Assembly (NCBI RefSeq): GCF_036898095.1
Contig: NC_090768.1
Span: 46,567,451-46,631,450 of the forward strand
Length of the DNA stretch: 64,000 bases
Source: Palaemon carinicauda
Taxonomy: Eukaryota > Arthropoda > Malacostraca > Decapoda > Palaemonidae
Direction: 5' to 3'
Part shown: in pieces, positions 1-10,628 of the stretch
How positions within the stretch are numbered: the first letter of the stretch is position 1
Layout of the letters: each line of letters starts with the position of its first letter
The notes under the pieces: generated by a model
The model's input: the letters and a program-made list of their open reading frames with translations, nothing else
Told to the model about the DNA's origin: nothing
Databases searched by the model: none
Translations under genes and position numbers: made by a program

Positions 1-1501
1 CAGACCGCAATACTATTTTAAAATTATACAAGGCCTTGATTTTTTCCAAAATTAGTTATGGTTGTGAGGTATATTCTTCAGCCACCCCAAGCCGGTTAAA
101 AATATTAGACTCGATACATCATGCAGGTATTAGATTATCTACTGGAGCTTTTAAAACCTCGCCTATCCCAAGTCTCCTTGTTGATGCTGGAGAGTTACCT
201 CTAGACCTTTACCGAATGTCTTCCATTCTTCGGTATTGGTTTAGATTGCAAAGACTCCCTAGCTCTCTAGCCTTTCAGACTGCAAGCCTTGCAAGACACG
301 CATCATACTTTGAGTTGCACCCAAAATCTCCTCAACCTTATGGCTTTCGGGTGAAACGTTTTTTAAATAGTCTGGATATAATTAGAAATAAGGTACTTCC
401 ATTCAAGGTATCATCAACGCCTCCATGGAAATTACCTGACATATCTTTTTGTAAATACTTTATTGGAGTTAAGAAGAATATGACTGACTTAGAATCCAGG
501 TCTCTTTTTATGGAACATGTCGAAGAACATAGGGGATCGACTTTTATATATACTGATGGCTCCAAATCTGATGCTGGCGTTGGATTTGGAGTACATAGTA
601 ATGATTTTAATTGTAGAGGTGCACTTCCTCTAACAGCTTCCATATTTACTGCCGAACTGTATGGCATATTAACCGCTATTGAGAAAATAGCTTTGGAAAA
701 GGAGGGTAATTTTACAATTTTTAGTGATGCAAGGAGTGTTCTTCAAGCTTTAGAAGTTTTTAATTCTAGTAACCCTCTAGTTTTAAAGATTTTAGAATGG
801 CTTTTTATTATTGGATGGAAAGGTATAACTGTTCGATTTTGTTGGGTTCCAGCACATGTAGGTGTGTCTGGGAATGAGAAGGCAGATTTACTGGCGAAGA
901 ATGCGGCATCCGAGTTGCTACCAAGGAGGTATCCCATTCCATGTAACGATCTCCTACCTTACATCAAGAAATTGGTTTGTGATAAATGGCAACAGCACTG
1001 GGACAGTCAAGACGGCAATAAAATGAGGGAAGTAACAAATATCATATCACCTTGGAGGTATAACATGATTCCCCGAAAATGGGAGACGACTCTTTGTCGT
1101 CTCCGTATTGGTCACACACGGTTGACACACGAGTTTCTGCTGAAGGGCCAACACCAACCGTATTGCGAGGACTGCTTAGTACCTTTAACAGTGAGGCATT
1201 TGTTGACCGAATGCCCTAATTTTACTAACTTAAGAAATAGATATCTGTTTGAGGCTCGAGATGAGGATGGCAGGTTTATCCTTGCCAAGATTCTTGGACA
1301 TGATGTGTCTTACTATGCGAGCGGAATTTTTAGATTTATTTCAGAAGCAGGTCTTCTGAAAACTATTTAACTATTTTAATGACTTCTTAATTTTTATGGT
1401 TTTAATCGAATTCTCTTTTAATTTTCATATACAGTAAATGGTATCGGCGTCAATGACCTTAGATGTCAGGATGCCAGAAAACTTTCAATCAATCAATCAA
1501 T
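1..1501 (+). mobile_element. I-like non-LTR retrotransposon, 3' part (copy 1, cut by window edge)
   Basis: This stretch matches 9259-10760 of the longer copy at a constant offset of 9258 bases. The stop codon at 1368-1370 aligns with that at 10626-10628, so there is no net indel. It contains the end of ORF2, a short 3' UTR and an (AATC)n tail at about 1486-1501. It enters the window already inside the element, so its 5' end cannot be seen. Only a few substitutions separate it from copy 2, so both copies are young or one is a recent duplicate. Confidence 0.9.
3..1370 (+). CDS. LINE ORF2 C-terminal part: end of RT, RNase H, Cys/His tail (partial)
   Basis: The open frame runs from the window edge to a TAA at 1368-1370. 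It encodes the thumb end of the reverse transcriptase, then an RNase H domain with the motifs IYTDGSKSDAG, TAELYGIL, FSDARSVLQAL and WVPAHVGVSGNEKADLLAKN, which carry the D-E-D-D catalytic set. A C-terminal Cys/His segment follows (CEDC, then RHLLTEC). RNase H after RT is typical of I-clade LINEs. It differs from the intact copy at four residues that I noticed, for example GWKG against GRKG and AASELL against AASVLL. The frame has no internal stop, so the full copy could be functional, but its 5' half lies outside the window. Confidence 0.85.
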   Translation, partial: DRNTILKLYKALIFSKISYGCEVYSSATPSRLKILDSIHHAGIRLSTGAFKTSPIPSLLVDAGELPLDLYRMSSILRYWFRLQRLPSSLAFQTASLARHASYFELHPKSPQPYGFRVKRFLNSLDIIRNKVLPFKVSSTPPWKLPDISFCKYFIGVKKNMTDLESRSLFMEHVEEHRGSTFIYTDGSKSDAGVGFGVHSNDFNCRGALPLTASIFTAELYGILTAIEKIALEKEGNFTIFSDARSVLQALEVFNSSNPLVLKILEWLFIIGWKGITVRFCWVPAHVGVSGNEKADLLAKNAASELLPRRYPIPCNDLLPYIKKLVCDKWQQHWDSQDGNKMREVTNIISPWRYNMIPRKWETTLCRLRIGHTRLTHEFLLKGQHQPYCEDCLVPLTVRHLLTECPNFTNLRNRYLFEARDEDGRFILAKILGHDVSYYASGIFRFISEAGLLKTI

Positions 1502-2666
1502 CTGGTACATATACCCTTCATAGTGTCCTATGGGGTTAGTTTCTAGAGATGTTCTGCATATGGGGGGCTCCCCCTCTTTGGGTGTCCCCTAGCCCTCCCT
1601 TGGGCTACCTAGCTCCCGGTCCTCTGTGGCCCCTGCTCCTGGATGATAGAGCCTGTCTCTATCATGGGTACACCCTCTCAGGGGGGGGATGTCTGGAGTC
1701 CATGACTGAACTTCCTACACCCCTCCCCCCCTGTCTCTCTCCCTATCCGGGTGCTGGTCTCTTGCCGCCTCCACCGTCGGCGATAACCGCCTCCTACCCT
1801 GGTGACTCTCCCTACCCTTGCCGACAGCCCCCTGTGTGCCGGGGGACTGCCGACTGCCGCCGGCTCCTACCGGCGGCTCTCCTCCCTCCTAGCTTGTCGT
1901 CCGCTCGCCGGTCGGCCGCCGGAGTGCCGGCATCTATTGCCGGCAACCCGGTTCCGCTATACATTGTCCCAGTCACCATCCGGCATCCTCCGACTGCCGG
2001 AGCCGCCGCTCCCCTGCCGGCGTGCCGCCGTTGTACCGGCGGCCGCCACCCTGGTATTCTCTTGACTTACATACTGTCTGTCTTGATGCCAGAAACTCTG
2101 TCGGAGCGACCTCCGGCATGCCGGCGGCTTGCCGGAAACCCCCGGAGGCGTCAAGAATACTTGCACCCCCTTCTTCTAGCTATCATATGATACTGATAGC
2201 CCTATACCGCAAACAGATGGACTGTTTCCACTATTAAGATCAATACCTTGGTACTGTTCTGTTATGGATCATGCTGTCTCTTTGCACTCTTCTATTTCCA
2301 GCATGCTGCGTGTATCTTTGCGCGGCTGGTTGCCGGAAGCAGTTACCTTAAAAGGAGGCCTTCTAGCCCCTAGTTTGGGACCGAATGATCTCGGTCCCAA
2401 TCTTACCCTTGGTTTTCCACGGAATTCCATTGCCCTATGGAACTCTAAGGAATACTATCCGGTGCCTTCGGTCTCGGATTATCCAAGGACAAAGCTTACG
2501 GTAACCAGCCGGGCGGGATGCATGGAGTATGTTCTCTTTACTATTTCAATCTCTATGCATCACACCCTTCTTTAAGTTAAAATTAATAATTAATATTAAC
2601 TTAGTTTAAGAGCCATTCTTATGACTCCCCCATACTCATTTTCTCTTTCTTCCACAGGAGGAGCAG
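1502..2666 (+). other. GC-rich leader upstream of DIRS-type gag
   Basis: About 1.1 kb follows the LINE tail. From 1740 to 2160 it is unusually GC-rich and dense in the hexamer tgccgg and its reverse ccggca, in a window that is otherwise AT-rich. ORFs here (such as 1549-2190) are proline/cysteine-rich products of this composition, with no recognisable domain. I read it as non-coding 5' leader of the gag gene at 2667. It does not match the reverse complement of the right terminal repeat at 14361-14820, so it is not the missing left ITR of that element. Confidence 0.4.
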
Positions 2667-4274
2667 ATGAAGTGTGACTTCGCCTTCTGCGCTGTGAAAC
2701 GCCCGCAGTTTTACGGGCATACGGCTTGCAGGACTCACGCCCCTTGTGCCGACAAGAAAGGGGATCTGAAGTTTTGGAATCCACTGAACTGTACGGTATG
2801 CCAGGCTCACATGACTGACGCCTTCCATAACCCTCCCTCAGCGGAGGTCAGAGACATTTCTCGTGAAAAGCTACGCAAGTGGGTGCGTGGCTTCCAGAAA
2901 AATGCCACCGGCCCTTACCTGGCCACAGAAGAATTGAGGTCCCTCTTGTTCCCTAAGGCCTCCCCTGATTCAGTGGTACCCAAAGATGTGATTCCCATTG
3001 TCCAACTTACAGTGGAACCTGATGTTGTCATGGCTCAGTCCATGCATGAGTGTCGCTTGGATTCCGGAGATGACGAGCAGATGTCGGATGTCTCGGAAGA
3101 CACCGAGAAGACGCTAATGGCTCAAGGAGCCGAAGATGACGAAGACAAGGTGGAATACGCCGAGTCGGAGCAAGAGGTCGCTCCTCCGTCTATCCCCCCT
3201 CCTACTCCTACACCGACGGAAGTGTCTATTCCGTCTACCTCCTCGACCACGGATCCCTCTTCTTCCACTCAAAAGTTGATCCGACTGATTAGAGCCGTCA
3301 TGGACGACAGGTTGAAGGAGAATCAGGAGTCCATCAGGTCCATGATAGGATCCAGAGAACCGAAGAGGATTTCGGTTAAGGATCTCCCCGCTTGCTCACA
3401 TGCCAACCCGTGGAGGTATGCTGAGCATATGGTGATCGCGACCGGCAGGATCTTTGTCAGTGATAAGGTCGGCACGGTCCCCTTGGAAGACGTGGAGTTC
3501 TTCCCAAACTTTGAGGCCTACCCGGACTGCTACGTCCGTCTGCGCTCTGAACCTGCCTCGAAGGAAGAGACCGAACCGAAGGAAGAGATAGTGTTCGATC
3601 TCGCAAAGGCCCAGGCTATGCTAGCCAACACATTCAAGAGTAGGGGCTTTACCTGCTCTAAGCTTCCCGCCCTGAGCAAGAAGCACCCTACTTATGTCGC
3701 ACCTGAAAGTGCGATTCTTCCATTCCTGGAAAAGGCCTTAGCTGCGTGCCTTAAAGCTGCGGAAGAAGGGAAAGCCTGCCCTGCACTGGAGGAGTGCAGA
3801 CCCTTCTCCATAGTAACTCCCCCTGACGCTCGAAACTGGAAAGATGTCCAGCATACTTTCGTCGTGGGAAAGCTAGATCCTGACGTCGCCGGACGTCAGT
3901 TTAATGAAGACCTCCCTAAGCTCAACGATCACCTCCTTTGTCGGGAACAAGATACGAAGGAGAGGCTCGCAGCATCCTTATCTCATCAAGTCCAACTTGA
4001 AATCATGGCCTGTGACACCAGAGTACCAGACCACTACATGGTACTCTCCAAATCCCACCTGATGACCGTGATGAAGGACTTGTACCACTTCATAAAGGCT
4101 CGTAGAGCCTGTCGTGAATTCGTGTTTGCAGGTGCTACCGTGAAACACGAACCCCGGAGGCTGATTTCCTCCAACATCTGGGGTAAACACCTCTTTCCCT
4201 CCGACCTCGTGAAGGAAATCACCGACAGAGCCGCCACGGAGAATAGGAACCTTCTCCACAAGTGGCCCTCTTAA
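2667..4274 (+). CDS. DIRS-type retrotransposon Gag-like protein, 535 aa
   Basis: An intact ORF starts at an ATG 9 bases into a short purine-rich stretch and ends at TAA. Residues 1-55 hold a Cys/His cluster (CDFAFC, HTACRTHAPC, CTVCQAH) that could bind zinc. Residues about 125-185 are acidic (GDDEQMSDVSEDTEK), followed by a Pro/Ser/Thr linker. The C-terminal motif KHEPRRLISSNIWGKHLFP recurs in degraded form (RHEPSRLI, WGK) upstream of the RT in the minus-strand DIRS element at 43816-48390. That link is why I call it a DIRS Gag rather than a host gene. The RT half of a DIRS element resumes at 10761 beyond an inserted LINE. The roughly 500-base gag-RT linker seen in the minus-strand copy is absent here, so deletion, or a junction of two different DIRS copies, is possible. 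Confidence 0.65.
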   Translation: MKCDFAFCAVKRPQFYGHTACRTHAPCADKKGDLKFWNPLNCTVCQAHMTDAFHNPPSAEVRDISREKLRKWVRGFQKNATGPYLATEELRSLLFPKASPDSVVPKDVIPIVQLTVEPDVVMAQSMHECRLDSGDDEQMSDVSEDTEKTLMAQGAEDDEDKVEYAESEQEVAPPSIPPPTPTPTEVSIPSTSSTTDPSSSTQKLIRLIRAVMDDRLKENQESIRSMIGSREPKRISVKDLPACSHANPWRYAEHMVIATGRIFVSDKVGTVPLEDVEFFPNFEAYPDCYVRLRSEPASKEETEPKEEIVFDLAKAQAMLANTFKSRGFTCSKLPALSKKHPTYVAPESAILPFLEKALAACLKAAEEGKACPALEECRPFSIVTPPDARNWKDVQHTFVVGKLDPDVAGRQFNEDLPKLNDHLLCREQDTKERLAASLSHQVQLEIMACDTRVPDHYMVLSKSHLMTVMKDLYHFIKARRACREFVFAGATVKHEPRRLISSNIWGKHLFPSDLVKEITDRAATENRNLLHKWPS

Positions 4275-5101
4275 TGAGAGAATGCCTTGATGAAGTCATT
4301 GAGCTTCAGCACAGCATTTCATTCCCGTGCTGAATCTTGGTGACGGGCAAGAGGGCTCTCGAACTTCGGGAAATTGCTCCCCCAGTTCGAATCTAAATTT
4401 CTCTCTTTCATCTTTTTCTTCTGCTTAATATTACTTCGATCTTCTCTTAATTTTATCAACTTTCTTTCATCTTGCTGTCCTATCTCTATGATTATTATTT
4501 TTCTTAGTTATATATATATGTAGATGTATGCATATATATATATATATTTATTTATTGTATTTGTTCATTTATTTATTTATCTATTTTTTTTTTTCTATTT
4601 TATTTAAATGGCGTGGATATTTCCACATTCGTTATTACTGCCTGCTTAGATGAATGGGAGAAGGGATCACGGTTGGGAGGTATTCGCATTCAAAGCTATA
4701 TATGAGAGTATTGGATGATCTCAGCCATCCCAAAGATGGTTTGGACCTTTTTGGCGGAACTACTCTCAAGGGTTGGGTCATCGGAATCCAGGGGGATCCA
4801 ATCCTTGAGGTGGGACTCTTGGCTTTTGGCCGGAAGCCCATCATTACAGATATGGGGAGGATGATTCCATATTACTTTGGTCTCAGTCCTAACAGGCGGG
4901 TTTAGCTTACACCTGTGCCTCTATATCTGTTTTGATGCTATCCTTCGGGTAGGGTATGGAGTGGACCATCGGGGAAATATACTCTCATTGTGCCGATAGT
5001 GGAGAATGCAAATTTCCTTTCCAACGTATGATACTTTCTTATAATTCTCAAGCAGGTACCCCAACAAAACAACAAAAAACCTGAAAATCCCATCCTTAAA
5101 T
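4275..5101 (+). other. non-coding: gag 3' flank, AT-rich stretch, probable LINE 5' UTR
   Basis: 4275-4400 continues from gag. 4400-4610 is AT-rich with short TA runs (about 4508-4550) and T runs. From about 4640 the composition becomes G-richer and leads into the LINE ORF1 at 5102. I treat 4640-5101 as the LINE 5' UTR, but the exact 5' junction cannot be set because no second full 5' end is present. I did not find a convincing target-site duplication of the 3' flank at 10761. Confidence 0.4.
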
Positions 5102-6917
5102 ATGGACCCTTCAAATACTGACTCCCCATCCCCTGGATTTGCTGACTCCCCCCCGGCACTGTTGACGACTTCTGCTACTGTAATTAAGGAAAACTCTGTT
5201 GACGACCTTCGAACTAAAAAGGACCACTCTACTGATGTTAAAAAATCTAGCAATTTGGGTAACACAGGGAAACTACGATTCCTTCATGTTTCCCAAATCC
5301 CATTAGAGACAAATTATGATGATATATATAGAGCATTTGAGTGCTATGGATTGATAAAGGAAATAAGGATGAGACTTGGAGATGAAAAATGGGACTCTTG
5401 GATATCTTTTGAAAGTCACGATGAGGCGTTTAATGCCATAAGTAATATTAGTAGTATCAAAATTAACGAATTGAACATCATGGGAGCTCTTTGTGATAAG
5501 GTCCCAAAGGAATTGGATGTGTACAAACCTGCTGATTGGTTTGAAAAAGATAGAAATGTACCCATGCCTTCACAGAGAAAACCCAAACCACCAATGTGGC
5601 TCTTAGCTGAACCTAAAGGGATAATAGGGAATTATTTTAAGATATGTAAGTTTATCCAAAAAAAAAGTAGGAACCATAGCACCTGGAGATATATCTCGTT
5701 TTGGGAAGAACAGTTATCTCATCCATGCCAAATCTTCGACTCAGTCTGCAATACTGTCTAACTTACAGACAGGCAGTGATGAAATTACATTGGAAATGAA
5801 ACCTCATCTTAATTTTAGTTATGGAAGGGGAGTGGTCTTTAATAAGGACCTATACGAATTTACAGAGGAGGAGATACTTTCTATGTGTCCATTAAATGTA
5901 TGGAAAGTGCATAAGATTCCTGGAACTTCAATGATTATACTCACTTTCCAGGATGCTGATGTACCTTTCCATATTTTTATTGAAAATGAAAGGATTAAAG
6001 TTCGGCCTTTCAAACAAAAGCCCCTGCAATGTTTTAATTGTTTTAAATTTGGACACCCATCCAAAGTTTGTAAAAATGGAAAATTGTGTGGTATTTGCTC
6101 CAAAACTTATCATGGAGAATGTACACTTGAGGCCAGGTGTTCAAATTGCAATTTGAATCATAAATCAACTGATAGGAGATGCGAACTGTATAAGTTGGAG
6201 GAAGCTGCCCTAAACAAATCAAGTTTAGAACACATAAGTGTGGGACATGCAAAAAGATTGTTGAATAAATCAACCAGCTATGCAAAGGCCTTAAAATCAA
6301 AGGTAAATTTACCACAGGAGACAGCAACCCCACCTAGCACTGCCAGTAATCCTATGAAAAGAAATACAACCTCTGATAATAAAGTACTGCATGACAAGGT
6401 AATCATATCGCCTTCTGAGGCTTTGCCACAGCGTATTAAAAATGGGTCATTGCCCATTTCTGTACAGCCTTCGTCCCCCATTACCAGCAATAGTACTAAC
6501 CTCTCCCAGGCCATGTCCTTGCCTGATTTGATGGAGATGCCACCTGACACCAAGTTACCAGGTGCACCTGTATTGGGGAAGGTGCAAAAACCTGGTAGCT
6601 CAAAACCTACTAATCGGAAAAGAGAGAGACCTCCATCTCTCTCGCCCCCCTCCATAAGAAATATCAAAATTACGACGTCAAATAAGTATGATGATTTGTC
6701 AGTTGATATTTCTGATCTGGAAGTCAATTTAAATAAATCGGAAATTCAAGTGGAGGTCCACCAACCTCCTCAACAATCAGATCAAAAAGACAAAAAGAAA
6801 ATCATAAATTCTAAACCCAATCTATCAAGACCCTCTTTAATAAAACCACCAAAAAATAGTGTTAGATCAAACACTGCTAATGGGAAGACTCCATCCAAGG
6901 GGTCTACCAAATTATAA
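5102..6917 (+). pseudogene. LINE ORF1 (Gag-like, CCHC knuckles) with one +1 frameshift
   Basis: Two open segments, 5102-5761 and an overlapping one in another frame ending with TAA at 6915-6917, together make one ORF1. The second frame is open from the A9 run at 5658-5666, before its first ATG at 5790, and the frame change is +1 there. One extra A in that run explains it. The N-terminal part has an RRM-like stretch (LRFLHVSQIPLETNYDDIYRAF). The second part has Cys/His knuckles (CFNCFKFGHPSKVC, CGICSKTYHGEC, CSNCNLNHKSTDRRC), then a long Pro/Ser/Lys-rich tail. In I-type LINEs, ORF1 binds element RNA and forms the RNP. Inactivating insertion and assembly error in the homopolymer are both possible. 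Confidence 0.8.
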
Positions 6918-9900
6918 ACCATAGTTTTTTCCTCCATTTTGCAATGGAATTGTCAGGGTTTAAGGGCCAAATATGAAGAACTTAAGCTCCTTATTCATGA
7001 GCATTCCCCCATAATTATTTGTCTACAGGAGAGCAAACTTGATCATAATACCCCTTGCCCTCGCGAATACATTAGTTATAGGACACCATATGATCACCAA
7101 GTGGGGAGCCATGGCGGAAGTCTCATATACGTTCGTCGAGATGTTCCCCAAGTTTCTCTGTCTATTCGTACACCTCTGCAGGCAGTGGTTGTACAGATCG
7201 ACATAGGGCGAAAATATACAATTTGTTCTCTGTACTTGCCTCCAAATGATAACATTTTGTATGACAACTTAGTGGAGGTTATTCAACAACTCCCTCAACC
7301 TTTCCTTTTACTTGGAGATTTGAATGGTAGACACCCTTTGTGGGGTGATGTTTTAGCAAACACGAGGGGAAATATCATAACATCAATTGTGGAAAATGAA
7401 GATGTGGGACTCCTTAATACAGGAGAGCCCACACACTTTCATGTCCAGACAGGTACCTTGTCATGTATTGACCTATCAATCGTAAGCTCTAATTGCCTTC
7501 TCGACTTTGATTGGAGAACATTAGATGATTGGCATACTAGTGATCACGCACCAATCATTATAAACACCAACAATGGTCCACCTTTACAGGGATCGCCACG
7601 ATGGAATCTTGACAAGGCGGACTGGGATAAATTTCGTGAACTAAGCGAAATTGAGGGGGATGCAGGACAAGTTGAAAATATCGATGATGCCATAGACTTA
7701 CTGAATGGAACTCTCCATACAGCTGGAGTCAATTCAATTCCCAAAACAACAGGGTTATTCAAACGACGACCCGTCCCGTGGTGGTCTTCAGAACTAACTG
7801 CCCTCCACAGAGCCACAAGAAGATCTCTAACACGATTGCGTAGACGCAGAACTGATGAGAATTTAATTATGTACAAGAAATGTAGAGCACAGTTCCGTCG
7901 TGCCATGAAAGAAGCAAGGCGCCAGTCATGGATGTCTTTTGTTTCCTCCATTAACAGTAGGACAGCACCATCTGCTGTGTGGAGGAAAGTAAAAAAGATA
8001 GCTGGCAAATTCACCCCCAACCCACCACCAGTGTTGAAGGTGAATGGCCAGTATGTAACCGAAGCAAATGATGTTAGCAATGCCCTGGCTAATCATTTTT
8101 CAAATGTATCCAGCAAGTGTGAAGGAGCCCCTGGTCACCAGTATAGGAGCACTGAAGAAAAGAAAATTTTAAATTTTGCAACAAGAAGGGAAGAGTCGTA
8201 TAATTCTCCTTTCACTGAAAGAGAATTTGATTCCGCACTTGCTCATTGCAATGATACAGCCCCTGGACCCGATGGAATTCCATATGCAATGATTAAACAT
8301 GTACATTTTAATACAAAGCTATTTATTTTAAGTATTATTAATAGAATATGGCATGATCATAGTTACCCAAGTGTTTGGGAACTAGCCATTATTTTAGCCT
8401 TTTTAAAACCCGGTAAAGACAAGTTTTTAGCAGCAAACTATCGTCCAATTGCATTGACATCTTGTTTATGTAAAATCATGGAGAAGATGGTCAATGCAAG
8501 GCTGGTGTGGTACCTTGAAAAGAAAGGTATTTTATCACCGATTCAATGTGGATTCCGAAAAATGCACTCAACGACTGATGTGTTGATACGACTAGAGTCT
8601 TCTATTTGTGAAGCCTTTGCTTCCAAACAGCACCATGTTACAGTATTTTTTGACCTTGAAAAGGCATATGATACCACATGGAGATATGGTATTCTTAAAA
8701 CCATTCATGAATTGGGATTGAGAGGAGAGCTGCCACTATTTATTCAGGCATTTCTTTCACGTAGAGTTTTTCAAGTGAGAGTGGGGGAAACTCTATCAGA
8801 GAGTAAGTGCCAGGAAGAAGGAGTTCCTCAGGGTAGTGTGCTGAGTGTAACCCTTTTTGCACTAGCAATTAATGGGATATCCTCAGCCATTCCCCAGGAT
8901 GTTCTCTCAACATTATTTGTGGATGATCTCTCAATATCATTTGCTGGCACTAAAATGGCAATGGTTGAGAGAAAAATCCAACTCTCTATTGATAAAATTA
9001 TCCAGTGGGCTGACATGAATGGATTTAAGTTCTCGACAAGTAAAACTACCATTGTCCATTTTTGTCGTATCCGGGGAGTACATCCAGACCCGGATATATA
9101 CATTAAAGGTCAACGGATACCATGTGTATCGGAAACCAAATTTTTAGGTTTGATATTTGACTGTAGACTTACATGGGTTTCTCACCTAAAAGCGCTAAAA
9201 GCTAAATGTGTTGAAGCTCTGAATATCTTAAAAGTATTGTCCCATACATCATGGGGGGCAGACCGCAATACTATTTTAAAATTATACAAGGCCTTGATTT
9301 TTTCCAAAATTAGTTATGGTTGTGAGGTATATTCTTCAGCCACCCCAAGCCGGTTAAAAATATTAGACTCGATACATCATGCAGGTATTAGATTATCTAC
9401 TGGAGCTTTTAAAACCTCGCCTATCCCAAGTCTCCTTGTTGATGCTGGAGAGTTACCTCTAGACCTTTACCGAATGTCTTCCATTCTTCGGTATTGGTTT
9501 AGATTGCAAAGACTCCCTAGCTCTCTAGCCTTTCAGACTGCAAGCCTTGTAAGACACGCATCATACTTTGAGTTGCACCCAAAATCTCCTCAACCTTATG
9601 GCTTTCGGGTGAAACGATTTTTAAATAGTCTGGATATAATTAGAAATAAGGTACTTCCATTCAAGGTATCATCAACGCCTCCATGGAAATTACCTGACAT
9701 ATCTTTTTGTAAATACTTTATTGGAGTTAAGAAGAATATGACTGACTTAGAATCCAGGTCTCTTTTTATGGAACATGTCGAAGAACATAGGGGATCGACT
9801 TTTATATATACTGATGGCTCCAAATCTGATGCTGGCGTTGGATTTGGAGTACATAGTAATGATTTTAATTGTAGAGGTGCACTTCCTCTAACAGCTTCCA

Positions 9901-10628
9901 TATTTACTGCCGAACTGTATGGCATATTAACCGCTATTGAGAAAATAGCTTTGGAAAAGGAGGGTAATTTTACAATTTTTAGTGATGCAAGGAGTGTTCT
10001 TCAAGCTTTAGAAGTTTTTAATTCTAGTAACCCTCTAGTTTTAAAGATTTTAGAATGGCTTTTTATTATTGGACGGAAAGGTATAACTGTTCGATTTTGT
10101 TGGGTTCCAGCACATGTAGGTGTGTCTGGGAATGAGAAGGCAGATTTACTGGCGAAGAATGCGGCATCCGTGTTGCTACCAAGGAGGTATCCCATTCCAT
10201 GTAACGATCTCCTACCTTACATCAAGAAATTGGTTTGTGATAAATGGCAACAGCACTGGGACAGTCAAGACGGCAATAAAATGAGGGAAGTAACAAATAT
10301 CATATCACCTTGGAGGTATAACATGATTCCCCGAAAATGGGAGACTACTCTTTGTCGTCTCCGTATTGGTCACACACGGTTGACACACGAGTTTCTGCTG
10401 AAGGGCCAACACCAACCGTATTGCGAGGACTGCTTAGTACCTTTAACAGTGAGGCATTTGTTGACCGAATGCCCTAATTTTACTAACTTGAGAAATAGAT
10501 ATCTGTTTGAGGCTCGAGGTGAGGATGGCAGGTTTATCCTTGCCAAGATTCTTGGACATGATGTGTCTTACTATGCGAGCGGAATTTTTAGATTTATTTC
10601 AGAAGCAGGTCTTCTGAAAACTATTTAA
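6918..10628 (+). CDS. LINE ORF2: APE endonuclease, reverse transcriptase, RNase H
   Basis: The frame is open from just after the ORF1 stop to TAA at 10626-10628. The endonuclease begins at once (QWNCQGLRAKYEEL) and carries QESKLD, LLLGDLNGRHPLWGD and SDHAPI. The RT (about residues 440-740) has FFDLEKAYD, VPQGSVLS, the FVDD box and FLGLIFD. RNase H (about 945-1075) has TDGSKSDAG, AELYGIL, SDARS and WVPAHVGVSGNEKAD. A C-terminal CEDC...RHLLTEC segment follows. All catalytic motifs I checked are present, so the enzyme looks intact. There is no in-frame ATG near the start: the first usable codon is TTG at 6939, and the ORF is in the same frame as ORF1 across a single TAA. ORF2 therefore probably depends on readthrough or reinitiation. 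Confidence 0.88.
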   Translation, partial: TIVFSSILQWNCQGLRAKYEELKLLIHEHSPIIICLQESKLDHNTPCPREYISYRTPYDHQVGSHGGSLIYVRRDVPQVSLSIRTPLQAVVVQIDIGRKYTICSLYLPPNDNILYDNLVEVIQQLPQPFLLLGDLNGRHPLWGDVLANTRGNIITSIVENEDVGLLNTGEPTHFHVQTGTLSCIDLSIVSSNCLLDFDWRTLDDWHTSDHAPIIINTNNGPPLQGSPRWNLDKADWDKFRELSEIEGDAGQVENIDDAIDLLNGTLHTAGVNSIPKTTGLFKRRPVPWWSSELTALHRATRRSLTRLRRRRTDENLIMYKKCRAQFRRAMKEARRQSWMSFVSSINSRTAPSAVWRKVKKIAGKFTPNPPPVLKVNGQYVTEANDVSNALANHFSNVSSKCEGAPGHQYRSTEEKKILNFATRREESYNSPFTEREFDSALAHCNDTAPGPDGIPYAMIKHVHFNTKLFILSIINRIWHDHSYPSVWELAIILAFLKPGKDKFLAANYRPIALTSCLCKIMEKMVNARLVWYLEKKGILSPIQCGFRKMHSTTDVLIRLESSICEAFASKQHHVTVFFDLEKAYDTTWRYGILKTIHELGLRGELPLFIQAFLSRRVFQVRVGETLSESKCQEEGVPQGSVLSVTLFALAINGISSAIPQDVLSTLFVDDLSISFAGTKMAMVERKIQLSIDKIIQWADMNGFKFSTSKTTIVHFCRIRGVHPDPDIYIKGQRIPCVSETKFLGLIFDCRLTWVSHLKALKAKCVEALNILKVLSHTSWGADRNTILKLYKALIFSKISYGCEVYSSATPSRLKILDSIHHAGIRLSTGAFKTSPIPSLLVDAGELPLDLYRMSSILRYWFRLQRLPSSLAFQTASLVRHASYFELHPKSPQPYGFRVKRFLNSLDIIRNKVLPFKVSSTPPWKLPDISFCKYFIGVKKNMTDLESRSLFMEHVEEHRGSTFIYTDGSKSDAGVGFGVHSNDFNCRGALPLTASIFTAELYGILTAIEKIALEKEGNFTIFSDARSVLQALEVFNSSNPLVLKILEWLFIIGRKGITVRFCWVPAHVGVSGNEKADLLAKNAASVLLPRRYPIPCNDLLPYIKKLVCDKWQQHWDSQDGNKMREVTNIISPWRYNMIPRKWETTLCRLRIGHTRLTHEFLLKGQHQPYCEDCLVPLTVRHLLTECPNFTNLRNRYLFEARGEDGRFILAKILGHDVSYYASGIFRFISEAGLLKTI

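Noticed and set aside
1549..2190. A 213-codon ORF in the GC-rich leader
   Set aside because: Composition-driven Pro/Leu/Cys/Arg content. Two other frames in the same place are similarly open and there is no domain.
4654..4905. An 83-codon ORF just before the LINE ORF1
   Set aside because: It has no recognisable domain, is overlapped by an opposite frame, and lies where the LINE 5' UTR is expected.
5650..5675. Programmed -1 frameshift in LINE ORF1
   Set aside because: The frame change is +1, not -1. A one-base insertion in the A run explains it without special mechanism.
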